Positions 16,679 through 25,537 are shown, counted from the stretch's first letter. The stretch is DNA of 56,091 bases from Methanoculleus sp. UBA208 (GCF_002498065.1 NZ_DAFZ01000053.1:1-56091); one strand, 5' to 3'. Numbers and translations are program-made. The notes: a model not told the origin generated them from the sequence alone.

Positions 16679-17830
16679 CTACATCACCCGTGTGCCGTCC
16701 TCGATGATGCCGACCACCGTCTTCCCTCCCTCGATGGTGACACTGTTACCGGCGATGCAGTTCTTAAACGTTGTGAATGGTGCCGCGCGGACTCCCTCGC
16801 CGAGGACTGCACCGAATTCCTCCTTCTGAATGCGGCCTCTGACCTCGATGAGGCTCGCGGAGGGGTGGGTGGTGGTATGGTCGGCGAGGATGCACCCCTG
16901 GCCGAAGACCGCCGAGACGATCCTCGAATGGGACCCGATCGTGACGTCGCTCATGATGAGTGAATCGCCGACGTAGGTGAACGGCTCGAGCACCGCCCGA
17001 TCGCCGATGCTCGTATCGGGCATGATCACGGTGTTCGGGCCGATATTGCAGTTGCTCCCGATGGTGACGGGGCCGTAGATCACGGTGTTCGGGCCGACGG
17101 TCGTTCCGGTGCCGATGTGCACGGTGCCCCGGCGGATGACGGATGCGTCGACCGTTCCCCCGATCCCGGGAGTGATTCCCCGGAGCATCCGGCTGTTGAG
17201 TTTCAGGAGATCCCAGGGATAGACGGCATCCTGCCAGTCGTCTGCCGGGATCGCCCGTATCCGCCGGCCCGATGTGATCATGGCGGCGAGGGCGTCGGGG
17301 ATCTCATTCGTCTGGAGGTAGGGGAAGACGTCGGGTTTGAACGAGTAGATTCCGGTCGATACGGTGAATGTCGGGGCGTCTTCGGGTTTTTCGATGATCT
17401 CGCGGACGAGGCCGTTCCTGATCACCACGACCCCGAAGTTCGAGGGGTTCGGGTGTTCGACCACGAGCATGGCGTTCTGCTCCTTCCTGATCCGGGCGAT
17501 CGATTCCGCGTTGATGTAGTTGTCGCCGGGAAGAACGAGGAAGTCTTCCGTGATCTCTGATGCGGCCGCCCGGAGGGCATCCGCGGTCCCGAGCTGCCGC
17601 TCCTGGACGACGACCTGGATGGGAGCGTCGAGCCTGTTGAGGTGCCGGATGACGTCCTCCTTGCGATACCCGACGACAACCACGATGTCGCGGATCCCGT
17701 TCTCCAGCAGGGCGTCGATGACATACTCGATGATCGGCCGGTTTGCGACCGGGAGCATGGCTTTGGGCTTGCTCCGGGTGAGCGGCCGCAGACGACTCCC
17801 TTCTCCCGCTGCTAAAATGACTGCCTGCAT
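16679..17830 (-). CDS. GlmU-like sugar-1-phosphate nucleotidylyltransferase/acetyltransferase (copy 1)
   Basis: About 383 residues. The N-terminal nucleotidyltransferase domain has AVILAAGEGSRLRPLTRSKPKAMLPVANRP and LVLPGDNY; the C-terminal left-handed beta-helix has repeated IGxxxxI turns and ends with GGKTVVGIIEDGTRV. Archaeal members convert glucosamine-1-P to GlcNAc-1-P and then UDP-GlcNAc. Two adjacent ATG codons are possible (17833 or 17830); 17830 sits better behind the AGGTGAT site. It is a paralogue of the next upstream gene, and the copies may differ in sugar or nucleotide preference. Confidence 0.87.
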   Translation of the reverse strand: MQAVILAAGEGSRLRPLTRSKPKAMLPVANRPIIEYVIDALLENGIRDIVVVVGYRKEDVIRHLNRLDAPIQVVVQERQLGTADALRAAASEITEDFLVLPGDNYINAESIARIRKEQNAMLVVEHPNPSNFGVVVIRNGLVREIIEKPEDAPTFTVSTGIYSFKPDVFPYLQTNEIPDALAAMITSGRRIRAIPADDWQDAVYPWDLLKLNSRMLRGITPGIGGTVDASVIRRGTVHIGTGTTVGPNTVIYGPVTIGSNCNIGPNTVIMPDTSIGDRAVLEPFTYVGDSLIMSDVTIGSHSRIVSAVFGQGCILADHTTTHPSASLIEVRGRIQKEEFGAVLGEGVRAAPFTTFKNCIAGNSVTIEGGKTVVGIIEDGTRVM

Positions 17831-17834
17831 CATA

Positions 17835-19034
17835 TCACCTGATAATGGAACCGTCCTCGATGCATCCTTCCACCAGGGAGTGGGGAGCGATCTTCGCGTT
17901 GCTGCCGATGAGGCTCCCGACGTTGACCGAGCAGTTGATCCCGAAGAGGACGTCGTCGCCGATGATGGCGCCGAACTTCCTCCGCCCGGTGGTCTTCCCG
18001 CAGACCTTCACCGCACCGTTGTCGTGCCTGAGGTTTGCGACCTTGGTGCCCGCCCCGAAGTTGCACCCGCTCCCGACGATGCTGTCGCCCACGTAGTTGA
18101 AGTGCGGGATCTTTGTTCCCGACATGACGATGGAGTTCTTGATCTCGGTCGCGTGTCCGATGTGACAGCCGTCGCCGATGGCGGTGGAGCCCCGGATGTA
18201 GGCGTGGGGGCCGATGACGCAGTTCTCGCCGATGACGCAGGACCCCTCGATGTAGGTCCCGGCCCGGATAACGGTCCCTTTCCCGATGCTGACCGTCTCT
18301 GGGATTGTGCACCCATCTTCGATAGTGCCGTGCCGTTCGTGGGAGAGCGAAGAGATGAGTGCCTCGTTTGCGTCGAGGAGGTCCCACGGCTGCCCCACGT
18401 CGAGCCAGTAGTCCAGCGGGTATGTCCTGAGCGTCCCTCCCCCGATATAGGATGAGAGTGCGTCGGTCAGCTCGAACTCGCCCCGCCCCGATATCTTGAG
18501 CCCCGCAAGAAGGTCGAAGATGTCGGGGTCGAAGAGGTAGGCGCCGGCGTTGATCAGGTTGCTCTTCGGGTCTTCGGACTTCTCTTCAAGACCGGTGATG
18601 CGGTTCCCCTCGACCGTCACGACGCCGTAGTCCTGCGGGTGGTCTGTCTCGTGTATCCCCATGCAGGGAGCACCCATCCGGCCGAATTCCCGAATATCGT
18701 CTTTTTTGAGGACCATGTCTCCGTTGAGGAGGAGGAACCGGCCGTCGACCAAGCCTGCCGTTGCCCGCAGGGCGTCTGCCGTGCCGAGCTGGTGGCGCTG
18801 GGTCACGTAGGTGATCTTCACGCCGAAGTTGCTCCCGTCACCGAAATGGTTCCGGATCTCGCGCTCGAAGTAGCCGACGACAAAGATGAAATCGTTGATC
18901 CCCGCATCGCGGGCCGCGAGAACCAGGTGTTCCATCATCGGGCGGTTGGCTATGGGAAGCATCACCTTCGGACGGCGGGCGGTCAGAGGCCGCATCCGTT
19001 TCCCCTCTCCTGCTGCCAGTACGACACACTGCAT
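17835..19034 (-). CDS. GlmU-like sugar-1-phosphate nucleotidylyltransferase/acetyltransferase (copy 2)
   Basis: 399 residues with the N-terminal CVVLAAGEGKRMRPLTARRPKVMLPIANRP and LLLNGDMVLKKDD, then a left-handed beta-helix rich in IGxxxVI turns (IGENCVIGPHAYIRG; GAGTKVANLRHDNG). GAGT..AN..HDNG is typical of the acetyltransferase end of archaeal GlmU-like proteins, so this copy is the stronger candidate for the true bifunctional UDP-GlcNAc synthase. Start 19034 was chosen because the domain begins there, GGAG lies 8 nt upstream, and a longer frame would overlap glmM. Only 4 nt separate it from glmM. Confidence 0.88.
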   Translation of the reverse strand: MQCVVLAAGEGKRMRPLTARRPKVMLPIANRPMMEHLVLAARDAGINDFIFVVGYFEREIRNHFGDGSNFGVKITYVTQRHQLGTADALRATAGLVDGRFLLLNGDMVLKKDDIREFGRMGAPCMGIHETDHPQDYGVVTVEGNRITGLEEKSEDPKSNLINAGAYLFDPDIFDLLAGLKISGRGEFELTDALSSYIGGGTLRTYPLDYWLDVGQPWDLLDANEALISSLSHERHGTIEDGCTIPETVSIGKGTVIRAGTYIEGSCVIGENCVIGPHAYIRGSTAIGDGCHIGHATEIKNSIVMSGTKIPHFNYVGDSIVGSGCNFGAGTKVANLRHDNGAVKVCGKTTGRRKFGAIIGDDVLFGINCSVNVGSLIGSNAKIAPHSLVEGCIEDGSIIR

Positions 19035-19038
19035 ACAT

Positions 19039-20295
19039 TCACTCCAGAATACGTTTCGCTTGCTCAAGGGCGGCGTGCCCCAGGCCAAGCATCTCTTTCG
19101 CCTTTGCGGGCGTTCTTCCTTCGGCCGTGATCCGGATCTTCGGTTCGGTGCCGCTTGCACGGATCAGATACCAGCCGTCCTCGTCCTCGAACCGGATACC
19201 GTGCGTCGGCTCGTCTGCCCCCATCGCCGCCATGATCTCTCCCGGAGCATTGACCCGATACGACTCCCGGAGAAGGGTATACCGGGGCATCCGGTCGAGT
19301 TCCTCGGCGATCGACCACTCCGAGGCGATCTCGCAGAGCAGGGCCGCGGCGTAGATCCCGTCCGGGCAGTAAGAGTGCTCGGGAAAGATCCAGCTCCCCG
19401 ATGCCTCCCCGCCGAAGTCTCCCCAGGAGAGGAGCTCTTCGGAGACGAAACTGTCGCCGACCGGCGTGCGGCGGACTTCCGCGACCTCCTCGATTGCCAT
19501 GGAGGCGTCGACGGTGGTGACCAGCCGCTTCCGGTCGAGATATTTCGCGAAGAGCATGAGGAGGTGGTCTCCGTCGATGTAGCGGCCGCGCTCGTCGAAC
19601 GCCATCATCCGGTCGGCGTCGCCGTCGTGGATCACCGCACACGCGGCCTCCCGTCGCCGGACGATCTCCCCGATGTAGGGGAGGTTTGCTTCAAGCGGCT
19701 CCGATGGACGGGCAAACCTCCCCGCGACGTTGCAGTTCAGCCCGATTACGGCTGCCCCGGCTCCGGCAAGAAGATCGGGGGTGATGACGCTTCCCGCACC
19801 GTTGCCGCAGTCGAGCACGGCCGCAACAGGCCTCTCCAGGCTGACCCGATCGAGGATCGTCTCCCGGTGGGCGTCTACCGCATCGATGGGAAAGGCGTGC
19901 CCCTGCTCGTCCCAGTTCTTCCAGTGTGTGGCGTGGAGCGCCTCTTCGAGTACGGCCTGCTGCCGGCGGGTGAACGACGACCCGTCGGGGTTGAACAGTT
20001 TGACCCCGTTGTAGGACTCGGGGTTATGCGAGGCGGTGATCATGCACCCTGCGTCAACGCATCCCGTCGCGTGCGCGACCGTCGGCGTGGGCGCGATGCC
20101 GCAGGAATAAACGGTTGCACCGGCCGAAAGCATCCCGGCAACGACGCTGTGCTCCAGCAGTTCGCTGGTCATGCGGGTATCCCGGCCGACGACGATCATT
20201 GAAGCACCGTCTGCGGTGGCTGCTCCGATACGGAGCGCGAGCTCGACGAGGCCGGGGCCGAACTCCTGCCGGATTCCGGAAGAGCCGAAAAGCAT
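19039..20295 (-). CDS. glmM: Phosphoglucosamine mutase
   Basis: A 418-residue alpha-D-phosphohexomutase converting glucosamine-6-P to glucosamine-1-P. The four family motifs are visible: the phospho-Ser loop MITASHNPESYNG near residues 86-98, the Mg site DGDADRM near 214, the sugar loop GGEASGSWIFPE near 297, and the phosphate loop RASGTEPKIRI near 378. GlmM rather than phosphomannomutase is supported by its position before the GlmU-like genes and glmS. AGGAGT precedes the ATG. A T-rich run just upstream may end the preceding gene. Confidence 0.88.
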   Translation of the reverse strand: MLFGSSGIRQEFGPGLVELALRIGAATADGASMIVVGRDTRMTSELLEHSVVAGMLSAGATVYSCGIAPTPTVAHATGCVDAGCMITASHNPESYNGVKLFNPDGSSFTRRQQAVLEEALHATHWKNWDEQGHAFPIDAVDAHRETILDRVSLERPVAAVLDCGNGAGSVITPDLLAGAGAAVIGLNCNVAGRFARPSEPLEANLPYIGEIVRRREAACAVIHDGDADRMMAFDERGRYIDGDHLLMLFAKYLDRKRLVTTVDASMAIEEVAEVRRTPVGDSFVSEELLSWGDFGGEASGSWIFPEHSYCPDGIYAAALLCEIASEWSIAEELDRMPRYTLLRESYRVNAPGEIMAAMGADEPTHGIRFEDEDGWYLIRASGTEPKIRITAEGRTPAKAKEMLGLGHAALEQAKRILE

Positions 20296-20332
20296 ACTCC
20301 TGTATAATCCTTTCTTTCCTAAAAAAAGGTAT

Positions 20333-20938
20333 TCATCGTCCGTAGGGACACCAGTGCTCGAGACTTATAAGGCCGCTGACCCCGGCGGTCGACGGCCCGA
20401 GGAATATCATTCGCTTCTCCGCCCGGTACTCGTCGATGCGGTCGATCCCCGCATCGGTCGTCATGCCGTCCCCGGCGACCAGGAAGAGGTCTGCCGCCTC
20501 CGGCGAGTCGACCACCTGGTCTCCGAGAGTCCGTTCGAGCACCGGCATCGGGCCGACGAGATAGACTCGTTTTCCGGCGACCTCGCGGGAGAGTTCCGCA
20601 AGGCAGGGGGCGTAGCAGTCGGGGGCGCAGGGCCGGAGTCTCCGTGCCAGGCAGAGGAACGCCGAGACGGCGTTGACGATCGCGCCTGCCGCCGCCCGCT
20701 GCTTCTGATTTGCAAGCGGCGCACCGAACATGAACGAGACCCGGGTGTTTGCCCGGAGGGGCTCGCTCGTGACGAACTGCCCGCTCCGGCCGCCGAACTG
20801 CCCTTCCATGCATACCCCTCCGGGATACTGGCAGACGTCTGCATCGTAGTTCACATTGAGCGCCACTACTCCGTCCTCGCACCCGTTGTCCGCGAGGATC
20901 GACTCCAGTTTTCCTATTGCATCGTGCCAGAAACTCAC
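20333..20938 (-). CDS. Cys-rich hypothetical protein, possibly Rossmann-like
   Basis: 201 residues that I do not recognise with certainty. The N-terminal half has VALNVNYDADVCQYPGGVCM and a Cys run RRLRPCAPDCYAPC near residues 100-113. The C-terminal half (KRVYLVGPMPVLERTLG, ADLFLVAGDGMTTDAGIDRI, FLGPSTAGVSG) resembles the Rossmann-like domain of DUF364 heavy-metal-chelation proteins, with a late Cys in EHWCPYG. The Cys positions suggest metal or cluster binding. It follows the cyclase gene by 2 nt and probably shares its transcript. Function unknown; the DUF364 link is weak. Confidence 0.6.
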   Translation of the reverse strand: MSFWHDAIGKLESILADNGCEDGVVALNVNYDADVCQYPGGVCMEGQFGGRSGQFVTSEPLRANTRVSFMFGAPLANQKQRAAAGAIVNAVSAFLCLARRLRPCAPDCYAPCLAELSREVAGKRVYLVGPMPVLERTLGDQVVDSPEAADLFLVAGDGMTTDAGIDRIDEYRAEKRMIFLGPSTAGVSGLISLEHWCPYGR

Positions 20939-20940
20939 GT

Positions 20941-21549
20941 TTACTCCTCCATGTCCCGGAGGATCGCCCGCACGGGCGACCCGTCCGCACCTTTGACCCG
21001 TAACGGCAACGCCACCATGAAATAGTTTCCCTCCGGCACGGCGGAGAGGTCGAGCAGTTCGAGGATGACTGTCCCGCCCCCGAGCAGCCGGCGGTGGACC
21101 GAACCGTCGCCGCCGAATGCTTCGATCGAGGGGGCGTCGGTCCCGAGGCAGGTGATCCCGGCTTCAACGATGAGGTCTGCCGCCTCGAGGGAGAGCGCCG
21201 GGTAGCCGGGTTCGAACTCTCGCCGCTCAGAGAACCAGGTTTTCAGGAGGACCGTCCGGGTGCCGTCGAGACGGCCGGCGAGGCTGCCGGGACCGATGAA
21301 CGCTTCCGCATCGCTGCAGTCGAGCACCCGTGCCGGTCCCGCGAGCACCCCGGGCGGGATCTCATCGACCGTCCGGCCTCCCTCGATGTAGTGCGACGGG
21401 GCGTCGATGTGCGTCCCGGTATGACTCCCGAGGGTCATCTCGGTCACGCGGTACTGCCCGTTGTCGATCTCGCGAAACCGGGGCCTGACGTCCCCGGGGT
21501 AGAGGACGGCATCCTCGGAGAGGCCCCGGGTGATGTCGTAGACCTTCAC
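20941..21549 (-). CDS. Cyclase family protein (kynurenine formamidase-like metal hydrolase)
   Basis: About 202 residues with the family metal-binding motif GSHTGTHIDAPSHY near residues 38-51, plus GTDAPSIE near 140. The fold is shared by arylformamidase (KynB) and other Zn/Mn hydrolases. GTG 21549 is favoured because it overlaps the pcm stop as GTGA and has GGGAG about 10 nt upstream. An ATG at 21570 is the alternative, giving 7 more residues. Natural substrate in archaea unknown; no tryptophan-degradation genes are nearby. Confidence 0.8.
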   Translation of the reverse strand: MKVYDITRGLSEDAVLYPGDVRPRFREIDNGQYRVTEMTLGSHTGTHIDAPSHYIEGGRTVDEIPPGVLAGPARVLDCSDAEAFIGPGSLAGRLDGTRTVLLKTWFSERREFEPGYPALSLEAADLIVEAGITCLGTDAPSIEAFGGDGSVHRRLLGGGTVILELLDLSAVPEGNYFMVALPLRVKGADGSPVRAILRDMEE

Positions 21550-22211
21550 AGGGAACTTTCTCCCTTCCATCCGAACTGGCCGATCAGCGGCACGAAGCAG
21601 ACGCCGCCGAGCGGGATCTTCTCCACCCTGCCTTCGCGTTTGACGAGTTTGATGAGATCCTGGCACTCCCGCGGCCCGACGGGAGCGATCAGCCGCCCGC
21701 CTTCCGCGAGCTGCTTTACCAGGGGTTTGGGGATCTCGGGCGATGCCGCCGTGACGATGACGGCATCGTACGGCGCTTCGGGAGGGTAGCCCTTCGTGCC
21801 GTCGCCGACGACGATCCGGACGCCGGTGACCCCCGCCCGGGCAAGGTTCTCTCGCGCCCGGGCGGCGATGTCCGGGAGGCGTTCGACGGAGATGACCGTG
21901 CCGGCGAGTTCCGCGAGGAGTGCGGCCTGGTAGCCGCTGCCGGTCCCGATCTCGAGCACCCGGTCCTGCGCCGACAGATCGAGCTGCTCGGTCATGACGG
22001 CGACGATGTAGGGCTGGGAGATGGTCTGCCCCTCCCCGATGGGAAGCGGCCGGTCCTCGTAGGCTGCCCGTTCCCAGTTCTCCGGTACAAAAACGTGGCG
22101 CGGGACTTTCCGTATCGCGGCAAGGACTCTCTCGTCCCTGACTCCCCGGTCCCGGATCTGGAACTCCACCATCTCCTCGCGTTTGTTCCGGTAGGGGTCG
22201 GTCTCCGCCAT
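21546..22211 (-). CDS. pcm: Protein-L-isoaspartate O-methyltransferase
   Basis: A 221-residue repair enzyme that methylates L-isoaspartyl residues with SAM so that damaged Asp/Asn sites can return to normal. Visible are FVPENWERAAYEDRPLPIGEGQTISQPY near 46-73 and the SAM loop VLEIGTGSGYQAALLAEL near 89-106, both characteristic of PCMT. It is the first gene of a three-gene run with the cyclase and the Cys-rich hypothetical, using overlapping stop/start codons. Confidence 0.93.
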   Translation of the reverse strand: MAETDPYRNKREEMVEFQIRDRGVRDERVLAAIRKVPRHVFVPENWERAAYEDRPLPIGEGQTISQPYIVAVMTEQLDLSAQDRVLEIGTGSGYQAALLAELAGTVISVERLPDIAARARENLARAGVTGVRIVVGDGTKGYPPEAPYDAVIVTAASPEIPKPLVKQLAEGGRLIAPVGPRECQDLIKLVKREGRVEKIPLGGVCFVPLIGQFGWKGESSL

Positions 22212-22226
22212 ATTGCCTCGCGCGCG

Positions 22227-23348
22227 TCAGAAGCCTGATTCCGCTTTATCGATCGCGGCGTCGATCTGCTCCTGCAGGACTGCAGGCAGGCCGCTGATCT
22301 TCACATCCAAAAACCCGCGTATAATGGTTGCGGTGGCCTCCTCCTCGGAGAGCCCTCGTGCCATGAGGTACTCGATCTCGTGGCGGGCGATCTTGCCTAC
22401 CGCGGCCTCGTGGGAGAGTTCGGTGCCGGTCACCCTGCCTTCAATCTCGGGAATGGCATGGATGATGCCGTCCTTTAAGATCAGGCCCTTGCACTCGATG
22501 TGGCCCCGGGTGTTATCCTTCTCGCCGAGGATGTGGCCCCGGGATATGATGGTGCCGCCGGTGGTGATCGCCCGGGTGATCAGTTCGGCGCTCGTGTGCT
22601 CGGCGCCGAGGATGGCGCGGGAACCCAGATCGAGGGTCGAGCCCGGTGTCGCGACGACGATGCTCGAGAACCGGGCCACGGCGTTCTTCCCGACCAGGCG
22701 CGCCGTCGGGTACATGTCGATCCGGTTGACCGGCTGCATGCAGACGTAGTTCGAGAGGAACGTCCCGTCCTCTTCGACGACGGTGGCGCTCCGCGGGAAG
22801 ACGCTGATGCCGGGGTTCCAGTTGTGGATCATCGTGGACGTGACCTTGGCGCCTTTGCCGACGTAGATCTCGGTCACCCCGATATGCGCTCCGTGCTCTT
22901 TCTGCCAGGAGCTCGCGCAGCCGGAGATGATGTTGATCTCCGAGCCTTCCCTCGCGATGAAGATGTTGTGGACGTGCTGCACCGGCTCTTCGCGGAGGAA
23001 GAGGCAGGCCTGAAGGGGCATCTCGACCTTCACGCCTTCATGGGCGATGACGACGAGGCCCTGCGGGCTCTCCTGTTTCGCCAGGTACTGCGTATATTTG
23101 TCCTTATCGCGCGATACGGCGTTCCAGTAATAATCCTTCACCCAGTCGTACTTCTCGAGGGCGGCCTTGATGGGGATCATCTCGATCCCTTCGGCACCGC
23201 AGGTGGTCTGGATCACATCCTGGTCGATCTGGAAGAAACTCCCGCACCGATTCTGCATCTCGACTTCAAGGCCGGTCAGGGCGAGGCGTTCCCGGTCCTC
23301 CTGCGAGAGCTGCTCAATATCGGTTACATCTGTTTGCAACGTAGACAC
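22227..23348 (-). CDS. sufB: SufB-type Fe-S cluster scaffold protein
   Basis: About 373 residues of the SufB/SufD beta-helix family. Visible are VHNIFIAREGSEINIISGC, EIYVGKGAKVTSTMIHNWN and the C-terminal SHEAAVGKIARHEIEYLMARGLSEEEATATIIRGFLD, which is typical of this family. It assembles Fe-S clusters with the SufC ATPase. It is shorter than bacterial SufB (about 470-480 residues), as expected for the archaeal minimal form. GTG 23348 (AAGGA 8 nt upstream) is chosen; TTG 23339 is possible. The gene overlaps the end of sufC by about 25 nt. Confidence 0.9.
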   Translation of the reverse strand: MSTLQTDVTDIEQLSQEDRERLALTGLEVEMQNRCGSFFQIDQDVIQTTCGAEGIEMIPIKAALEKYDWVKDYYWNAVSRDKDKYTQYLAKQESPQGLVVIAHEGVKVEMPLQACLFLREEPVQHVHNIFIAREGSEINIISGCASSWQKEHGAHIGVTEIYVGKGAKVTSTMIHNWNPGISVFPRSATVVEEDGTFLSNYVCMQPVNRIDMYPTARLVGKNAVARFSSIVVATPGSTLDLGSRAILGAEHTSAELITRAITTGGTIISRGHILGEKDNTRGHIECKGLILKDGIIHAIPEIEGRVTGTELSHEAAVGKIARHEIEYLMARGLSEEEATATIIRGFLDVKISGLPAVLQEQIDAAIDKAESGF

Positions 23349-24055
23349 TCTCCGTATCCTTTCTCTTTGACCACGCGCAGGATCTCGCGGGGGTTCCCAT
23401 GACACCGGATCTGGCCGTCGATCAGCACGTGCCCCTGATCGGCCTCGAGGTAATCGAGGATGTAGCCGGTGTGGGTGATAATGAGGCCGCTCCGGCGGCG
23501 GTTAATGATATGGACATCTTTATCGAGCAGGCCTGCGATCTCTTTGCCCATCAGGCTCATGTTCTCGAGGTCGACACCGCTCTCCGGCTCGTCCAGCATG
23601 AGGAAATCGGGCTGCTGGACCTTCAGTTGCAGGACCTCGCTCCGCTTGATCTCGCCGCCGGAGAACCCGACGTTGGTGTCCCGGGCGAGAAAGTCCTCCA
23701 TATTGACCGTCTGCGCGAGCGCCTCGATCGCGTCTGCCCCCAGGTGAGACGTGGCGGCGAGGAGCTTTTCGAGTTTCAGTCCCGATATCGCGGGCGGGTG
23801 CTGAAACATCATGCCTATCCCGAGGTGGGCCCGCTCGTGGATCGACATCCCGGTAATATCCTGCCCTTTAAAGACGATGGACCCGGACGTGATCGTGTAG
23901 CCACCAAACCCCATGATGGCTTTGAGCAGCGTGCTCTTTCCCGAGCCGTTCGGCCCCATCAGGATATGGGTCTCCCCCTGCCCGATATGGAGGTTGATAT
24001 CGTGGAGCTTCTCGGTGCCATCCACGCTCACGTGCAAATCACTGATATCCAGCAT
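23324..24055 (-). CDS. sufC: SufC-type Fe-S assembly ATPase
   Basis: A 243-residue ABC-family ATPase partner of SufB. Walker A GPNGSGKSTLLKAI lies near residues 34-47, the signature FSGGEIKRSEVLQL near 140, Walker B FLMLDEPESGVDLENM near 160, and the SufC-typical ITHTGYILDYL near 205. It powers cluster assembly on SufB. The C-terminus ends with a CxxC pair (GECLRCKQM) that I do not expect in bacterial SufC. No sufD, sufS, sufE or sufU lies beside it. Confidence 0.93.
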   Translation of the reverse strand: MLDISDLHVSVDGTEKLHDINLHIGQGETHILMGPNGSGKSTLLKAIMGFGGYTITSGSIVFKGQDITGMSIHERAHLGIGMMFQHPPAISGLKLEKLLAATSHLGADAIEALAQTVNMEDFLARDTNVGFSGGEIKRSEVLQLKVQQPDFLMLDEPESGVDLENMSLMGKEIAGLLDKDVHIINRRRSGLIITHTGYILDYLEADQGHVLIDGQIRCHGNPREILRVVKEKGYGECLRCKQM

Positions 24056-24429
24056 ACGGCACTCCGTTCCATGTATTTGTCAGGGAATACATTAACACTT
24101 GCCAACGGAGCAATTACTTTTTCGACTGGTGAGAGTCCGGAGCGTAGCGATACCCGGTAAATCCCTGCGTAACGGGTGCAGAGTTCCGGGCGGACCTCCC
24201 GGCTCTTCACTTTCACCCCGCACGCGGCCTACGGTTAAGTGACGCCCTCACCTCGTTTCATGTATGGAAAGATCCGCATTCACCACGTTTGATTGTCTCG
24301 CCGAGCGGGCCGCCCGGTATCCGACTGTTGTTCGGCGCAGCCAGATGCATAAAGCGGCATACTTCGCCTCCAACGCCCCGACGAACCGCCCCCCTCTCAG
24401 GGTAGAGAGTCTGGCGTAAGTTCTCCCGG
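24056..24429. other. Intergenic region upstream of sufC
   Basis: 374 nt between the lipoprotein gene stop and the sufC start. I find no tRNA or supported protein gene; short minus-strand frames ending here have no domain. It contains an inverted repeat, GTATT-8 nt-AATAC at 24073-24090, 18 nt before the sufC ATG, which could be an operator, and an AT-rich run near 24110-24122 that could carry the promoter. Confidence 0.45.
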
Positions 24430-25533
24430 TCATCCCGCGAGGTATGCCCGGGCACGGAGGTACGACCCGGGCCGGTCGTAAGCGTGGGCGACGAGGTAGT
24501 TGTGGAGATCCACGGCAGCCTCCGCCTCAGCGAGCGGGGCGTTGTAAGCGTCTATCGCGTCGTTGTAGTCCCGGGCCTTCCGGTTGTATTCCGGGACGAG
24601 GCGGTTGTAATCCCGGATCTCCCCCGACCGGGAGAGAGCCGTCAGCCGTGCGCCGAGGACGTCGAGGGACGCTCTCTCCTCCTCGAGCTCCCGGTCGCGT
24701 GCCGCGAGTTCCGCCCCGAGTTCCTCGACCCGGTTGCGGGATGCCGCGAGGGCTCGTTCGATCGTCTCAATCTCGCCGCACGCCGCGTAGCACCGGTCTC
24801 CGCCCCCGACCGGGATCACGAGCGGGTCGGAGGAGAGGACCGTCCCGTCCGCGAGCGCCGCGGGCGGGATGCCCACGTAACTTGCGTTCGTGGCCTCGAT
24901 GTAGGCGAAAGAAGTGTTGCGGTAGAAGCACCCGGTGCTCTCCACCCCGACGGCCATGTGCCCCTCGTCGCCGAAGTAGAGGAGCGCGACCCCATAACCC
25001 TCCCGTGCGAGGAGCCCGGCGAGGAGGAGGCTTTTGTCGTCGCAGTCGCCTTCGGCGTCCACGCAGGTCTCGATGGGAAACTTCGGCTCCACGATCGAGG
25101 CGTCGGTCTCATACGGGATGGACTGCACGAACGCGGCTATCAGTTCCAGGTAGCGGTCGTCGTCGAGCCCTTCCCGGTCCCGGATCTCCCGGAGGGCCGC
25201 AAGCAGATCCGCGTAAAAGGGTTCCTGGTGGGAGTCGTTGATGAACGCCAGGTAGTAGATCGGGATCCACTCCTCTTTTGAGAGGTCTTTAGAGAGGTAG
25301 AGTTGCCGATCCGCTTTCTTAGCGCCGGCGTAGACCGCCGGGTCTGGACTGACCCGGATCGTCTCCTCACCGTCCCCGAAGGGGAAGGTGTAGACCGGCG
25401 CCTGATCGAGGGCCGGCCCCTCGACCGGCACGATCGCCGGCGGGACGACCGCCGGGTGCAGGAGGCCGCCCAGGCACCCGGCGCCGAGTGCCGCGGCGAC
25501 GAGGACGAGCGCGGTGAGGATCCGTTTCCACAT
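24430..25533 (-). CDS. Transglutaminase-like lipoprotein with C-terminal coiled coil
   Basis: 367 residues. The N-terminus has a signal sequence with a lipobox LGAGC at residues 17-21, so it is probably membrane-anchored and faces outwards. The middle has the transglutaminase-like cysteine core TCVDAEGDCDDKSLLLAGLL near 157-176 and GHMAVGVES near 193; the Cys and His fit two members of the usual triad. Residues 255-330 form a charged coiled coil (ELGAELAARDRELEEERASLD). Related bacterial proteins act as proteases or cross-linkers, but the target here is unknown. Confidence 0.75.
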   Translation of the reverse strand: MWKRILTALVLVAAALGAGCLGGLLHPAVVPPAIVPVEGPALDQAPVYTFPFGDGEETIRVSPDPAVYAGAKKADRQLYLSKDLSKEEWIPIYYLAFINDSHQEPFYADLLAALREIRDREGLDDDRYLELIAAFVQSIPYETDASIVEPKFPIETCVDAEGDCDDKSLLLAGLLAREGYGVALLYFGDEGHMAVGVESTGCFYRNTSFAYIEATNASYVGIPPAALADGTVLSSDPLVIPVGGGDRCYAACGEIETIERALAASRNRVEELGAELAARDRELEEERASLDVLGARLTALSRSGEIRDYNRLVPEYNRKARDYNDAIDAYNAPLAEAEAAVDLHNYLVAHAYDRPGSYLRARAYLAG

Positions 25534-25537
25534 GGTA

